From Brachionus manjavacas (taxonomy: Eukaryota; Rotifera; Eurotatoria; Ploima; Brachionidae): 64,000 nucleotides of DNA. Shown piece after piece: positions 10,064 through 19,300 of this stretch. Position 1 is the stretch's first letter. Each line of letters starts with the position of its first letter. The stretch covers positions 744,001-808,000 of the forward strand of contig JAHQIY010000001.1 of NCBI GenBank assembly GCA_019054805.1, written 5' to 3'. The translations under genes were made by a program, and so were the position numbers. The notes beneath the pieces were generated by a model, which was not told the DNA's origin, made no database searches, and was given only the letters and a program-made list of their open reading frames with translations.

Positions 10064-11091
10064 TATAGTAGTAGTAGTAGTTTTGACTGTAGCTGGCTAG
10101 CCAGCGATTTTGCTGATAAGGCACACTATGACAGCTGATGTGATTGATTGCTGCTCATCCAGCAATCAATGCCTGCTTTAAAGCTGTTAACATTAGGGGC
10201 TTCAACTAATTGATTTGGCAGTGAGTTCCATATGTTAGCGATTCTGTTGAAAAAAAAGTTATCTCTATGTTGGAACCTCGAAATTTCTTTGTGATATTTA
10301 AAGCAGTGACCTCTTCCTTGGATTTTGGTGACATTAAAATTGTTGCTTTTTTCTACCAATTCTATTCCATGCATGAACTTGTATAATTGAATTAGACCAC
10401 CTCTTTTTCTTCTTTCCACCAGATTTGGAATGTTTAAAGCCTTCAATCTGCTTTCATACGGTTTGTTTCTAATTGAAGAAACAAATTTCGTAGCTCTGCG
10501 TTGAATCCTCTCAAGATTCTCACAATCCGACTTAAGAAATGGAGACCATACAGGCACAGCAAATTCCAAAAGAGGACGAACAAAAGTTAAATACAATGAT
10601 CTAAATAACTTACAATCAAAACGAGCGAATGATTTCCTGATGCGACCCAACATTTGATTTGCTTTGTTTGTAGCCTCTATCACTTGATTTTTCCATTTGA
10701 AGATAACTCCAAGATCTCTTTCGGTTTCAGACGTTGATAACTGTTTACCATTAATAAAATAAGTGAATTCTTTGTTTTTATGACCGTAATGCATGACCAC
10801 ACATTTTGATGTGTTGAAGAGAAGAAGCCAATCTTGAGTCCACTTGAAAATTAAATCTAAATCTGATTGTAGTTTCACTGCGCTTATTTCTGATACAGTT
10901 TGCCAGAATATTTTTGTATCATCTGCATACATTTTGACAATATTCTCTATTCCTGAGATGAAATATAGAGTTTTCATAAGATTAGATGTACATGACTTTT
11001 TCTTGACAAATCCATGCTGTTCTTTAGATATAATATTGTTCTTATAAAGATAGTCTTCCATTTTGGTTCATAATAAGAACCAAAATGGAAG
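10064..11091 (-). pseudogene. LINE RT fragment with in-frame catalytic deletion
   Basis: The open frame is 11061-10126 (311 aa). It starts in the fingers region (EQHGFVKKKSCTSNL), then jumps directly to KMYADDTKIFW and runs through the thumb (FVRPLLEFAVPVWSPF, RRKRGGLIQLYKFMHGIE) to a complete C terminus (RIANIWNSLPNQLVEAPN). Roughly 100 residues between fingers and YADD, including the motif A aspartate and the QGSVLGP motif, are missing without a frameshift. The 3' UTR has the palindrome GCTGGCTAGCCAGC (10092-10105) and an (ACT)n tail at 10064-10080. The 5' end at 11055-11091 is a snap-back repeat. Confidence 0.85.
11055..11091. repeat. 15-bp perfect inverted repeat at LINE 5' junction
   Basis: CTTCCATTTTGGTTC and its exact complement are separated by about 7 bp. 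The left arm belongs to the LINE; the right arm is its inverted copy. Confidence 0.75.
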
Positions 11092-11223
11092 AAAATACGG
11101 TTAATTTTATTTTCTTTTTACTTTGGTAAATTTACGTAATTTTACCATAATTTATGTAAAATTACCGGATATTACGTAATTTCACGTAAAATTACGTAAA
11201 AACAGAAAATCATAGCGGTACTG
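11092..11223. repeat. mariner-type terminal repeat (TTTACGTAA family)
   Basis: Multiple TTTACGTAA/TTACGTAAAA motifs end in AAAACAGAAAATCATAGCGGTACTG followed by TA. The same end is at 40274-40326 and, inverted, at 38564. It looks like the right end of a TA-inserting Tc1/mariner-like element; the left part was probably lost or displaced by the LINE. Confidence 0.5.
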
Positions 11224-11474
11224 TATATTTTTTTTAGCCTTAGATATTTCCTTTAGACTACAAGCACCATGAACTCAAATATAGAGACTTTGAGAGATAA
11301 TGGTAAAAAAATTTTTTTCAAACTTTTTCAAAATTCGGTTTTGGGGTTTAAAGGTATGTAGATTTCGAATTTGAAGTCGAAAATCGATTCTGGAGATAGT
11401 TTGGGCGTTTTGAATAAGCGGAACCTAAATATTTTTATATTGAAAACTAAATAAACAAACATTCTAAAAACTAC

Positions 11475-11480
11475 TTTATT
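11475..11480 (-). terminator. polyadenylation signal for the 11535-11948 gene
   Basis: AATAAA on the minus strand, about 55 nt beyond the stop codon. Confidence 0.5.
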
Positions 11481-11534
11481 ATACAATTTTTTTGGGAATA
11501 AAATAAGCTAAATGATTAAGTGGAAAATTTTTTT

Positions 11535-11948
11535 TTAATTTTTAGTAGTGCATTTGACACTCTCTTTCTCGAACCATCTAGAGTTCTTAAGAGCACTGTC
11601 GGTTATTTTAACTTCACAACTTTGTTCCTTTTTAAATTGAAGTTTAGTAAAATTTAAAGAGAATTTCTTTCGAAAGCTTACAATGACATTTCCAGCCTCT
11701 TGTTTGATTGAAACATCCAAAATCATGCTGTATTCACTCGATTCTCCTACTTTTGGCTCTTCAGTTGAAAATCCTTTTAAATAGTAGTCACCTGGAATTT
11801 TGATAATATCGGCTAAGTAAGTGGCAGCCCATTTGGATATTTCATCTGCTCTGTGTTTGGCCAAGTTGTTTCTCAACTCATTTATGTCAAGATTTTCGGC
11901 CATTGAGGCACCAATAATCAAAACAGTGAACACAACTAAAAATTTCAT
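11535..11948 (-). CDS. small secreted protein, possibly cystatin-like
   Basis: 137 aa in one exon. Residues 1-17 form a clear signal peptide (MKFLVVFTVLIIGASMA, cleavage likely after SMA). The mature ~120 residues have two cysteines near the C terminus (SCEVKI and ESVKC) about 22 residues apart. The layout is a helix (ISKWAATYLADII), then YYLKGF and strands, which resembles the cystatin fold in which the helix is followed by YxLxG and a late disulphide. The diagnostic QxVxG loop is not clear. A TATA-like TTATTTAAG lies about 55 nt upstream of the ATG, and AATAAA follows the stop, so the gene looks intact. Protease inhibition is only an inference. Confidence 0.55.
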   Translation of the reverse strand: MKFLVVFTVLIIGASMAENLDINELRNNLAKHRADEISKWAATYLADIIKIPGDYYLKGFSTEEPKVGESSEYSMILDVSIKQEAGNVIVSFRKKFSLNFTKLQFKKEQSCEVKITDSALKNSRWFEKESVKCTTKN

Positions 11949-12060
11949 TTTAAATTCTTGTTTTTGGTGGCTTGATTGAAAAATACAATTTTAGCTTGGT
12001 CTTAAATAAGCCGAGAGCTAAATGTCGGTATTATTTGCCAAAGAGGCTTTGATTAAATAA

Positions 12061-12906
12061 ATGAGAAGTTTTCAAAATGTTGAATGCAGCCTATTCTAAG
12101 AGACCTTTATAAGATATTTGAAGAAGAGGGAATGCAAAGGAAATGTTAAGTGATTTCTTTGTGCTCAACAATTTACTATGTAATCTTTTCTTATTTACGT
12201 TTTACAAATTCAAGGTTTAATATTCAGGTAAAAAACACAACAAGGAAAATTTTTCGAAAAGGTCTTTTTAAAAACAAAAAATTTGCTATCAAAATGGTTT
12301 TCGAGAATTTTTTCTTAAAATTAACGAAATGCTCTTTTTATGACTTGGATTTAAAAGTTTTTTGTCGGGTAGGTCTCAGAAATAAAAGCATTATTTAATT
12401 TATTTTATTTTTTAAAGAGTAAATCTAAAAAAGTTTCCTTTAATTCAGTTTTTTTAAGTCAAAAGTCCAAGTGCGCACTTTTTTTTTCAAAAGCCTGAGA
12501 TGGCATAAAATTCATGTGGCCGCGATCCTGACTGATTTCCAGCAAGTTGTTGTGGCCTAGTTCTAGCCTAAAACACTAAAATTAAATTAAGAGTCGGACT
12601 TTAATTTGAAGCTTTTACTTTTCCTTTTTCTCTGCTTAATATTGAGTTATTTGAAATTAATTTTTCCAAATTAAATTAGTAAGAAAGAGAATTAAAATTT
12701 AAAAATTTTATTAAAAAAACTGAGAACTATATCGCATATTTAGGCTTCGTTAAGATCCATGTTTATAAATAAAATAACTAAATTTTAAAGAATAAAAATT
12801 TAATTGTTTAATTTTTTTTATTAAAAATTCTAAAAATTAAAAAAAGAAATCAAATTGTTATAAAAACCATTACCGTAAACCCTTGAGAAATCATTTATTA
12901 GCAACG
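12061..12906. other. intergenic, mostly unassigned
   Basis: AT-rich, no convincing gene. Near 12465-12500 a short AAGTCCAAGTGCGCAC..TTTTTTTTTCAAAA segment resembles 56445-56480 and may be a relic of the AAGTC-rich foldback family seen at 51466. Confidence 0.35.
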
Positions 12907-13098
12907 TTAGGGTTGAGACTTCGCGATGTTTAGACTATAAAAACCTTCAATCAAGCTAAAATCCTTACTTGAGCCCGCATCAATAAGTGAAAATTTGAAC
13001 CGAAAAGATGCAAACAAAATCATGATACCTAAAAAATCATCCCAAACACAAGATCCATTTAACCAATTAATGTGACAAGCTTTCTTGCCAAACTGCAT
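12907..13098 (-). CDS. hypothetical 63-aa ORF or terminal exon
   Basis: The frame has varied composition (CHINWLNGSCVWDDF near the start), is preceded on its strand by a TTTTATGCAG acceptor-like site, and is followed about 15 nt after the stop by AATAAA. It could be a terminal exon of an unseen gene or part of an old transposon. No family was recognised. Confidence 0.2.
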   Translation of the reverse strand: MQFGKKACHINWLNGSCVWDDFLGIMILFASFRFKFSLIDAGSSKDFSLIEGFYSLNIAKSQP

Positions 13099-13139
13099 AA
13101 AAGCATTATCTTTCTTAGACTATATAGTTTTTTAGAATT

Positions 13140-13265
13140 AAACGACGAACATTTAATATAAAGAGAAAAGTTTTTGACAGAGGCTGGCATGAAAGTCTAA
13201 TTAAATACGTCCCAAAATACTTCATTCAGTGGATTAAGTCTTTTCTTGAATCTAGGAAAAAACCA
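13140..13265 (+). pseudogene. LINE RT motif-A relic
   Basis: In shifted frames it reads as a decayed FDRGWHESLIKY...IQWIKSFLES, matching the motif-A region of the LINE at 33424 (AFDRVWHEGLLYKF..WIRSFLDS). From 13270 to 14229 nothing else was recognised. Confidence 0.45.
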
Positions 13266-14734
13266 AAAAAATCTGATTAATTGATTTTAAAAATATTTTT
13301 AATTCTAGAAAATTTAAAATTAGAAAATTTTTTAAGTAGGCTTTTAAAATGCGGGAAAATGAGTTTCATTCCTGAACTGGATTTTTTTACAATATAAACC
13401 ATGAAATGTTTCAAGATAATAAAAGTCTTTATCTAAAAATTTAGAAGGCCCTTGCAATATTTAAATACATCATTTCATACAGGAAAAAGTACCTTTTAAA
13501 AACAACATCAATTAAAAAGCGAAAAAAAACACCTGGATTAAATAAAATGTTTGGAGTTACTTTACATGAAAATGGATGTTTAATAAAATCATATGACGAA
13601 ATGTGAATGTGTAAAAACAAATTCGATCTTTTATGATAAACTTTGTGCTTCACACCAATTTTTGTTTTTCTGCCTCTTTTATAATTGATTAAATAATTAA
13701 TTCTTTATTGTTTAAAAATGTAAAAAAAAATTTAAATAAAAATTTTATTTAACAGATTAGGGTCAGCTCAGAATGGATCAAAGTCCTTCTTTTCAGCCCA
13801 GCGTAAATAATATTTTGTTTTACAATTTATAAGACGAAGATAAATTAATCTGCATTTAAATAAAAAGTTTATAAAAAAATTAATTTTAATTTAGCATAAT
13901 TTTAATATCGAATACAATAATTGTAACTAGAATATTTTTACATGGAAATTTGAATTGAAGTTTAGATAAATGATAGTTAAATAATATTGATTAAAAAAAA
14001 TCGGAAATTTCCTTTAAAAAAACTTTTAATATCTGAAATTTTAAAATGATTAAGTGTTTTAATAGTTTTTTAATCTATGTTTATAGTTATTATAATCAAT
14101 TTAGGACATAAGTAAATTATATAATATGGTTATCTTTTTTAAAGAAATTTGCTTTCTTATTTTGATAAAAAACTGAAAAGAACTTAAAGATTTTTTCTTT
14201 AAAAAAAAAATCAACTAAATATGCTTTATTTGCTTTAATCGTACATACGTACTTGAAAATAAAACAAGTGTTGAGTTTGAGAGTAATTGTTACACTTACA
14301 ATCAACATTAAAAATTTAAAACTTGGTAGATTAAGTATTACACTCTGATCTTATACTTAAATACTTAAATTTTCAAGTGTTAAAGCTGAAAATAAACTAT
14401 TTTTTATTCTAAAAAAATTAATATACTAAATATAAGTGATAATAAGTTTTATTCTAATAAATTTCAATTTATGAAATATGATTTTAATTTTTTTAATAAA
14501 TTAATTATTTAATTAATAAAAGAAGTTTATATTATTTTTCAAAAAATAATATTTTTATAGCATAAAATTTGTCGAAGTTGTAACAATAAGATTAAACAAT
14601 ATCTTTTAAATCAAATTGATATTTATTTTTAAAAGAGCTTTACAAACATATATGGGTTTAAATCTATTAACTAAATGATTATTAAATTGTAAAATAGACA
14701 TAATTGTATTTTTTTTTAATATTTTTAAATATAT

Positions 14735-14870
14735 TTGGTTTAATTTTTTGTGTTTGAATTACAAAATGTATCGAATGTTGAAATAGTATTAAAAAAATGG
14801 TGATATTTCAAATATTTTTTTCAGTTTCAAAAAAAAACTAATTTTAAGTTAATATTGCAAACATGAAAAA
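14735..14870 (+). repeat. dispersed GTTTGAAT..AAATGTATC repeat, single arm
   Basis: It aligns with the arms at 55535, 57350 and 1985, and inverted near 56250 and 58790: GGTTTAATTTTTTGTGTTTG, then AATTACAAAATGTATC, then a GATxTTTCAAAT motif. No inverted partner was found downstream. Confidence 0.6.
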
Positions 14871-14906
14871 CTTTGTTTTTTTTTTTTGAATTTTGACTTT
14901 GGGTTT

Positions 14907-15260
14907 GTAAAATCCGAAAAGTGAGAAAGAGGTATTTTACGAAAAATTTCGTAAATTTTCAGGATTTTGAGATAATTTTGGTAAAATTTGGTAAAATTCA
15001 AAACGGCCAATTCTAAATTCAAAATTTTTGAAAAGATGTCTTTTTTTTCGAAAAATCGAAAATTTAAAATAGTTTTTTTAACTAGTTTTTTTAACTATTT
15101 TAAATTTTCGATTTTTCGAAAAAAAAGACATCTTTTCAAAAATTTTGAATTTAGAATTGGCCGTTTTGAATTTTACCAAATTTTACCAAAATTATCTCAA
15201 AATCCTGAAAATTTACGAAATTTTTCGTAAAATACCTCTTTCTCACTTTTCAGATTTTAC
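14907..15260. repeat. near-perfect 168-bp palindrome (long hairpin)
   Basis: The arms 14907-15074 and 15093-15260 are reverse complements with one difference seen by eye (C in AAATCCG on the left versus T in the matching right position). The spacer is 18 bp. The 80-codon reading frame through the middle is a by-product. The sequence beyond the right arm (15261-15330) keeps GTAAAT/TTTACG motifs of the mariner-type ends. Confidence 0.9.
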
Positions 15261-15398
15261 GTTAATTTACGTCAAATGTGGTAAAATTTTGTTAATTAAC
15301 GATATTTTACGTAATTTTTCGTAAAATACTGTTATCAAATCACCACTGTACTTGCACTAAACAAAATTACTTCTTTAATATAAAATTATTACAAAAAA

Positions 15399-15578
15399 AT
15401 GATTGATCTCGAAGAGACATCTAATGAATCATCGATCGATGTTAAGAGTTCATCTAAATTGGCATTGAAATTGACAATCAGACCTACAACTCCAATTCTT
15501 GTAATCGCCCAAACAGACGAAAAAGAATTTACTGGAACGTCGAAATTATATTTAACAATTGCAATGGGGCCGTCATAA
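15399..15578 (+). CDS. 59-aa ORF within the 2.8-kb element
   Basis: ATG to TAA, 60 codons. An acidic Ser-rich start (LEETSNESSIDVKSSSK) is followed by a hydrophobic/Thr-rich part. Composition is gene-like and unlike the flanks. It may be the start of an element-encoded protein. No family was recognised. Confidence 0.3.
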   Translation: MIDLEETSNESSIDVKSSSKLALKLTIRPTTPILVIAQTDEKEFTGTSKLYLTIAMGPS

Positions 15579-16092
15579 GTATTGAAAAAAAATGTTTTAA
15601 TTCTACTTAAGTGTTTTTAGACAATACTCTAATATCACAAGAGTATTTTTAGAATGCAATGAGAAATTTTAGAAAAATAATGATTTTTGGTGAAAGAATA
15701 ATCCTAAGCCATAAAATAAGTATCCAGCAAGACCCGGATATTTATTAAAAAAATACATATTCATCACACTGACCACAGACTCTATTTAATTTTTCTATTT
15801 AAATAAAAAATACAATAAAGTACGGTTATAACGAAGTCGCTGGGGGAATCAAAAAACGGTTCGTTATAACCGAACTTCGTTACATCCGAAAAAGACAAAA
15901 AAATTTTTTTTTTAAAGTTTTTATTTAATTAAAACGAATTAAAAAAGAAATAATAATGAAATAATAAGGATAATGAAATCTAATAGCGTATTCTGTTGCT
16001 TTTGTTGTTATTATTGGTCCATCTATCTGTATACCATTTCCAACTTTTTCTCTGATCCATTCTGCGAGTGCTTTTTCGAGATCATCGTATTT

Positions 16093-16317
16093 TCAAGATT
16101 TGATTTTTTGACATTCTGCTGCTGCTGCGTTCTCTTCGAATAATTTTAGAAACTCCTCTCTACGTTTGTAAATACCGCTCATTGTACCTACTGGAATTTT
16201 AAATTCCTCGCAGACTTCGGTCTGAGTTTTTTTTTTGCTATCGATAAGCTTTATGTATTTTACTTTTTCATGCAACGTAAAAACCTTACGTTTAGTTGGT
16301 TTTGTTTTTTCTAACAT
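16093..16317 (-). pseudogene. truncated pogo transposase, CENP-B N-terminal HTH
   Basis: 74 aa. The sequence KRKVFTLHEKVKYIKLIDSKK..TEVCEEFKIPVGTMSGIYKRREE follows the psq/CENP-B-N helix-turn-helix of pogo-class transposases (KRK.LTL.EKL.II..ie.G...EIA..FGIP.STL..I...). The HTH would bind the terminal repeats. The second DNA-binding domain and the DDE domain are missing. The frame stops right after QKIKS, and 15960-16090 upstream still reads like a shifted continuation. Confidence 0.75.
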
Positions 16318-16499
16318 TTTTTTAACATAATATTTTTCCTGTTTTTTTTTTATTTTATAAAGGTTAATGTGTGATTTTTCAGAACATTAATTGATCATTA
16401 AGTAGGGATTAGTTTTAAGATTTCGGTATTCAAGAAAATTCATACTTATTTGCTGATTTCTATTATTAAAAATTAAGAAACCAATATTTCTCAAATGTA

Positions 16500-16660
16500 T
16501 TTTTTAATATTATTTTTTTTTTTTTTTTCATCTAATTTTATTAACTTTAATTTTATTTTTATTTTTTTTTTTTATTTTATTTTTAATTTAATCTGAAGGA
16601 GCTTTAGCTCGGTACAGAAAACAAATAAATAAATAATAAATGAATAAATAAATATTTTCG
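16500..16660 (+). mobile_element. LINE 3'-end copy (GAGCTTTAGCTC family)
   Basis: A T-rich segment runs to CTGAAGGAGCTTTAGCTC (hairpin 16599-16610), then GGTACAGAAAACAAATAAATAAATAA. It is the same 3' terminus as the RT-bearing copy ending at 34500. It lies inside the pogo element, so it is younger than the pogo insertion. Confidence 0.75.
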
Positions 16661-17147
16661 TTATAAGCGAATAAAAATTCATTGAAAATTATCAAAAAAT
16701 GCTTCGTTATAACCGAATTTTCGCTATAAGCGTACTTCGTTATAACCGTAAGAAAATGTATTAAAAGTATTATTGTTCTGAACAACAGTGTTTTATTTTT
16801 CTTTATAAACGAATTTTCGTTATATCCGTGTTCGTTATAACCGTACTTTACTGTAGTTTATTTTCAGTTTTTTACACTGACAGTTGAAAAATGACAGTTT
16901 TCAAGTATAAGATCAAAGTGTAATACTTAATTTTACCATGTCTTTAATTTTGAAAGTTGATTCTAAGTGAAACAATTACAGTCACACTTAGCACTTGTTT
17001 TTTTCCAAGTACGTACGTATGGACATAAGTCATTTGGTCAAATATTATGTGACCCCCCTGCTCTCATATCCAGCAAGACCGGGTCATTTTATGTGATTTA
17101 AAAAGAAGAGAAGAAAAAAAGTAAAAAATAAACTTTTTCCAATTTTT

Positions 17148-17153
17148 TTATTT
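17148..17153 (-). terminator. possible polyadenylation signal for the K2P gene
   Basis: AATAAA on the minus strand, about 27 nt beyond the stop codon. Confidence 0.4.
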
Positions 17154-17179
17154 AAATAAAAAATAACAAAGGTAACAAG

Positions 17180-18325
17180 TTAAATCGAATTGCGCTGTAG
17201 ATTATTAGTCATGTTGGCCTGTGATTTATCAGTACACCTCAATTCGATTTCATTATTTGACGAAATAGACGCGTGCTTTTTGCCAAACAACTTTTTGGCC
17301 GGACTTGGTCTGCGCTGAAAAATAGCGGGCATGGTGAAATACTTTCGTTCCCTTGCCCGAGCGCCACTCTCGCCCAATCGGCCCTTTTTGCGCTTTCTGT
17401 GAAACAACTTGTAGTCCATGCAGGCACAAGAGCACACCGATATGGTCTCGAACTGCTCGGGCTTTTCGGGCTGCGCGAACAGCCTAGAATTGCCACTGAT
17501 CACATCTCCTTCGAGATGGACGGCGTTGCGTCTCGCCTCGGCCTGCTCCAGCCGCTCCTGGACCTGCTCCTCGGCATTGATGGTCGCCAGCCTCAGCACG
17601 AGAAGATTCATGGACGAGGCTAGCGTGGTCAGGCCGATTAGGATGAACAGAATGGTGAATGAGGCGTAGGTCAAATTGTTGGACAAAAAGTTGTTCTGCT
17701 GCAGTGGAACGTAGTCGCCGAAGCCTATTGTGGTCAGTGTGATGAAACAGTAGTAGATGGCGTCAAAGTAGGTCCAGCCCTCGTTGTGCATGAACACGTA
17801 CGAGGCTATTATGATGATGGTCACGCTGAAGCAGCCCTCGACGCTGATCAGCTCGAACATGCCAACATTTTGGTTTTTGAAGCGCAGGCGCTTTTTGAGC
17901 CGAGTCAGTGAGAAAATGATGAACGAGTTGAGGCGCTCGCCCACCGACTGAAACATGATGAGAAAAATTGGGATACCGAACAGAGTGTAGAAGATGCAGA
18001 ATATTTTGCCGGAGAGGGTGCGCGGCGTCGAGTGGCCGTAGCCGATCAGAGTGACCACCACTGTGCAGAAGTAGAGCGAGCCCACAAATTTCCACTGGTT
18101 GCCCGCATTGTACGGCTTCTTGTCCAGTATCTTGTTCCACAGCCGATTGAACTCGGTGTCGTTCATTTTGTACTTTTGCTGAAATTTGGAAATGTTTTTT
18201 TTGAGCTTGTCGTGCAGGTGCGCTTCGTGTGTCGACTCGAAATGGTCGAACACGGCTGCGCCAATTATCAGGTAAGTTAGAGTTATAATCACCAAGGACA
18301 GTGTTCTTATATTTTGACGCTTCAT
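17180..18325 (-). CDS. KCNK: TASK-type two-pore-domain potassium channel
   Basis: 381 aa, complete in one exon, beginning MKRQNIRTLSL exactly as in TASK channels (KCNK3/9). TM1 is about 8-26; the first pore loop is 85-100, reading VVVTLIGYGH; TM2 is ~105-128; TM3 ~163-180; the second pore loop, ITLTTIGFGD, is ~195-204; TM4 ~218-245. The TASK proton-sensor histidine H98 and the VLRxxT segment after TM4 (VLRLAT) are present. The first filter has Leu93 where TASK channels have Thr. The C-terminal 130 residues are basic, with a Cys cluster (SVCSCAC) also seen in mammalian TASK, and end QRNSI, like the C-terminal 14-3-3 motif RR(K/S)SV. An acceptor-like TTTTTCAG at 18362-18367 suggests a 5' UTR exon. 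It should set leak conductance at the plasma membrane. Confidence 0.95.
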   Translation of the reverse strand: MKRQNIRTLSLVIITLTYLIIGAAVFDHFESTHEAHLHDKLKKNISKFQQKYKMNDTEFNRLWNKILDKKPYNAGNQWKFVGSLYFCTVVVTLIGYGHSTPRTLSGKIFCIFYTLFGIPIFLIMFQSVGERLNSFIIFSLTRLKKRLRFKNQNVGMFELISVEGCFSVTIIIIASYVFMHNEGWTYFDAIYYCFITLTTIGFGDYVPLQQNNFLSNNLTYASFTILFILIGLTTLASSMNLLVLRLATINAEEQVQERLEQAEARRNAVHLEGDVISGNSRLFAQPEKPEQFETISVCSCACMDYKLFHRKRKKGRLGESGARARERKYFTMPAIFQRRPSPAKKLFGKKHASISSNNEIELRCTDKSQANMTNNLQRNSI

Positions 18326-18479
18326 TCTTTACCGCTGCTTCATACTTCAATATTCTTTTATCTGAAAAATAAAAAAAATTCTCTAAACAAAAATATTTCT
18401 AAATGGTTTTTTTATTCAAAAAATTGTTGAAAAATGGGTTTTTTGCTTTTTTTCGAAGCCACTGAATTCTTTGTCAAAA

Positions 18480-19300
18480 GTAAATTGAAGAACTGTTTAC
18501 GCTCTTGAATTTGGGCACTTAATTATTATGGTAGCTAATTAATTGACCGCACTGTTCTTTTGGCAAATACTTAAAGGTTGCCAATCTGCACAACATTTCG
18601 AGTCTTTGAGCTTTTTTAGATCTCTAAAAAACAGAAAATAAAAATTTCAAGGCCTATCCATAAAAAGCTTGGATTTTCTTTAAACTCTATCAATTCATGC
18701 TGCCAGATCGATTTGAAAATGGTTGAAAAATTTTAAGTTATTTTAGTGATTTATTTCACGTTTATTTACGTAAAATTAACCAACTTTCACTAAAATCTAA
18801 ACATATCAAAAAAATCCAATTTGTCAACTTGTTTTTTTTTCGAAATTTAGTTCAAGACCTTATTTTTAAATATTAAAGCTTCACTTTTCCTTAATACTTT
18901 GTAAATTTTGGGAAAATCTAAAAAAAAAAGTTAGGAATATCAAACAAAAGAATACGTAAAATAGAAGAATTTTAAGTTTAATCAAGAAGGAATGATTTAA
19001 ATCAGGTTGTAAAAAAAATTTTATTTTGAAAATTTGCTAAAATTTCAAATAAAGATTTCTAAAAAAAATTAAATAAAATCTAAAAAATTTAAAAAATAAA
19101 TTACTAAGTAAAAGTTAAACTTAATCTCTTTTATAATTTAAATTGAGGTTAAAAAGAAAATTTTAATTTTGTTTGACTTGCCTTTTGCTTTTAAAGATCG
19201 AAAAAAACTCGAATAGTCGAAAAGTTATGCAGTCGGGAAACTTACAAATGTGGCTCAATGACACTGCTTTCAAGTGATTGTAGAATGGTCAATTTTTTGA
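18480..19300. repeat. dispersed repeat pair in inverted orientation
   Basis: 18480-18625 (minus) and 19165-19300 (plus) both match 57695-57885 (plus): a GATC(A)AAAAA..GTC..AGATTCGAAAAGTTATGCA block, then AGAATGGTCAATTTTTT, and for the left copy also the end containing CAAATTCAAGAGCG. The inverted placement about 800 bp apart suggests the two arms of one MITE-like element. No ORF lies between them. Confidence 0.55.

Larger units (their letters stand above)
15813..16853 (-). mobile_element. pogo/Tigger-like element with TA duplication
   Basis: The terminal repeats are CA(A/G)TAAAGTACGGTTATAACGAA, flanked by TA at 15811-15812 and 16854-16855. Further GTTATAACCG and TTCGTTATA copies lie subterminally. 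It encodes only the DNA-binding part of a transposase (16093-16317). At 1041 bp it is too short for an autonomous element, and it was itself invaded by a LINE 3' end. Confidence 0.8.
14230..17013. mobile_element. 2.8-kb element with ~160-bp terminal inverted repeats
   Basis: The left arm 14230-14415 and right arm 16856-17013 are inverted copies: both begin with a CGTACGTACTTG-type outer end, share AAGTATTACACT(C/T)TGATC, and end inward with CTGAAAATAAACTA. The right arm is split there by the pogo element (15813-16853), and the complementary continuation TATTTTTTATT reappears on the far side at about 15801-15812. Inside are a copy of the GTTTGAATTACAAAATGTATC repeat, the 168-bp palindrome, a 59-aa ORF, the pogo element and a LINE tail. 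The superfamily is unknown; long terminal repeats suggest a MULE or a foldback element. Confidence 0.6.

Noticed and set aside
14988-15230. 80-codon plus-strand frame
   Set aside because: It lies entirely within the palindrome and reads the same peptide pattern forward and back in complement; no coding support.
17239-18350. Several overlapping frames on both strands over the channel gene
   Set aside because: GC-richer coding sequence gives long alternative frames; only the 381-aa K2P frame has family motifs.
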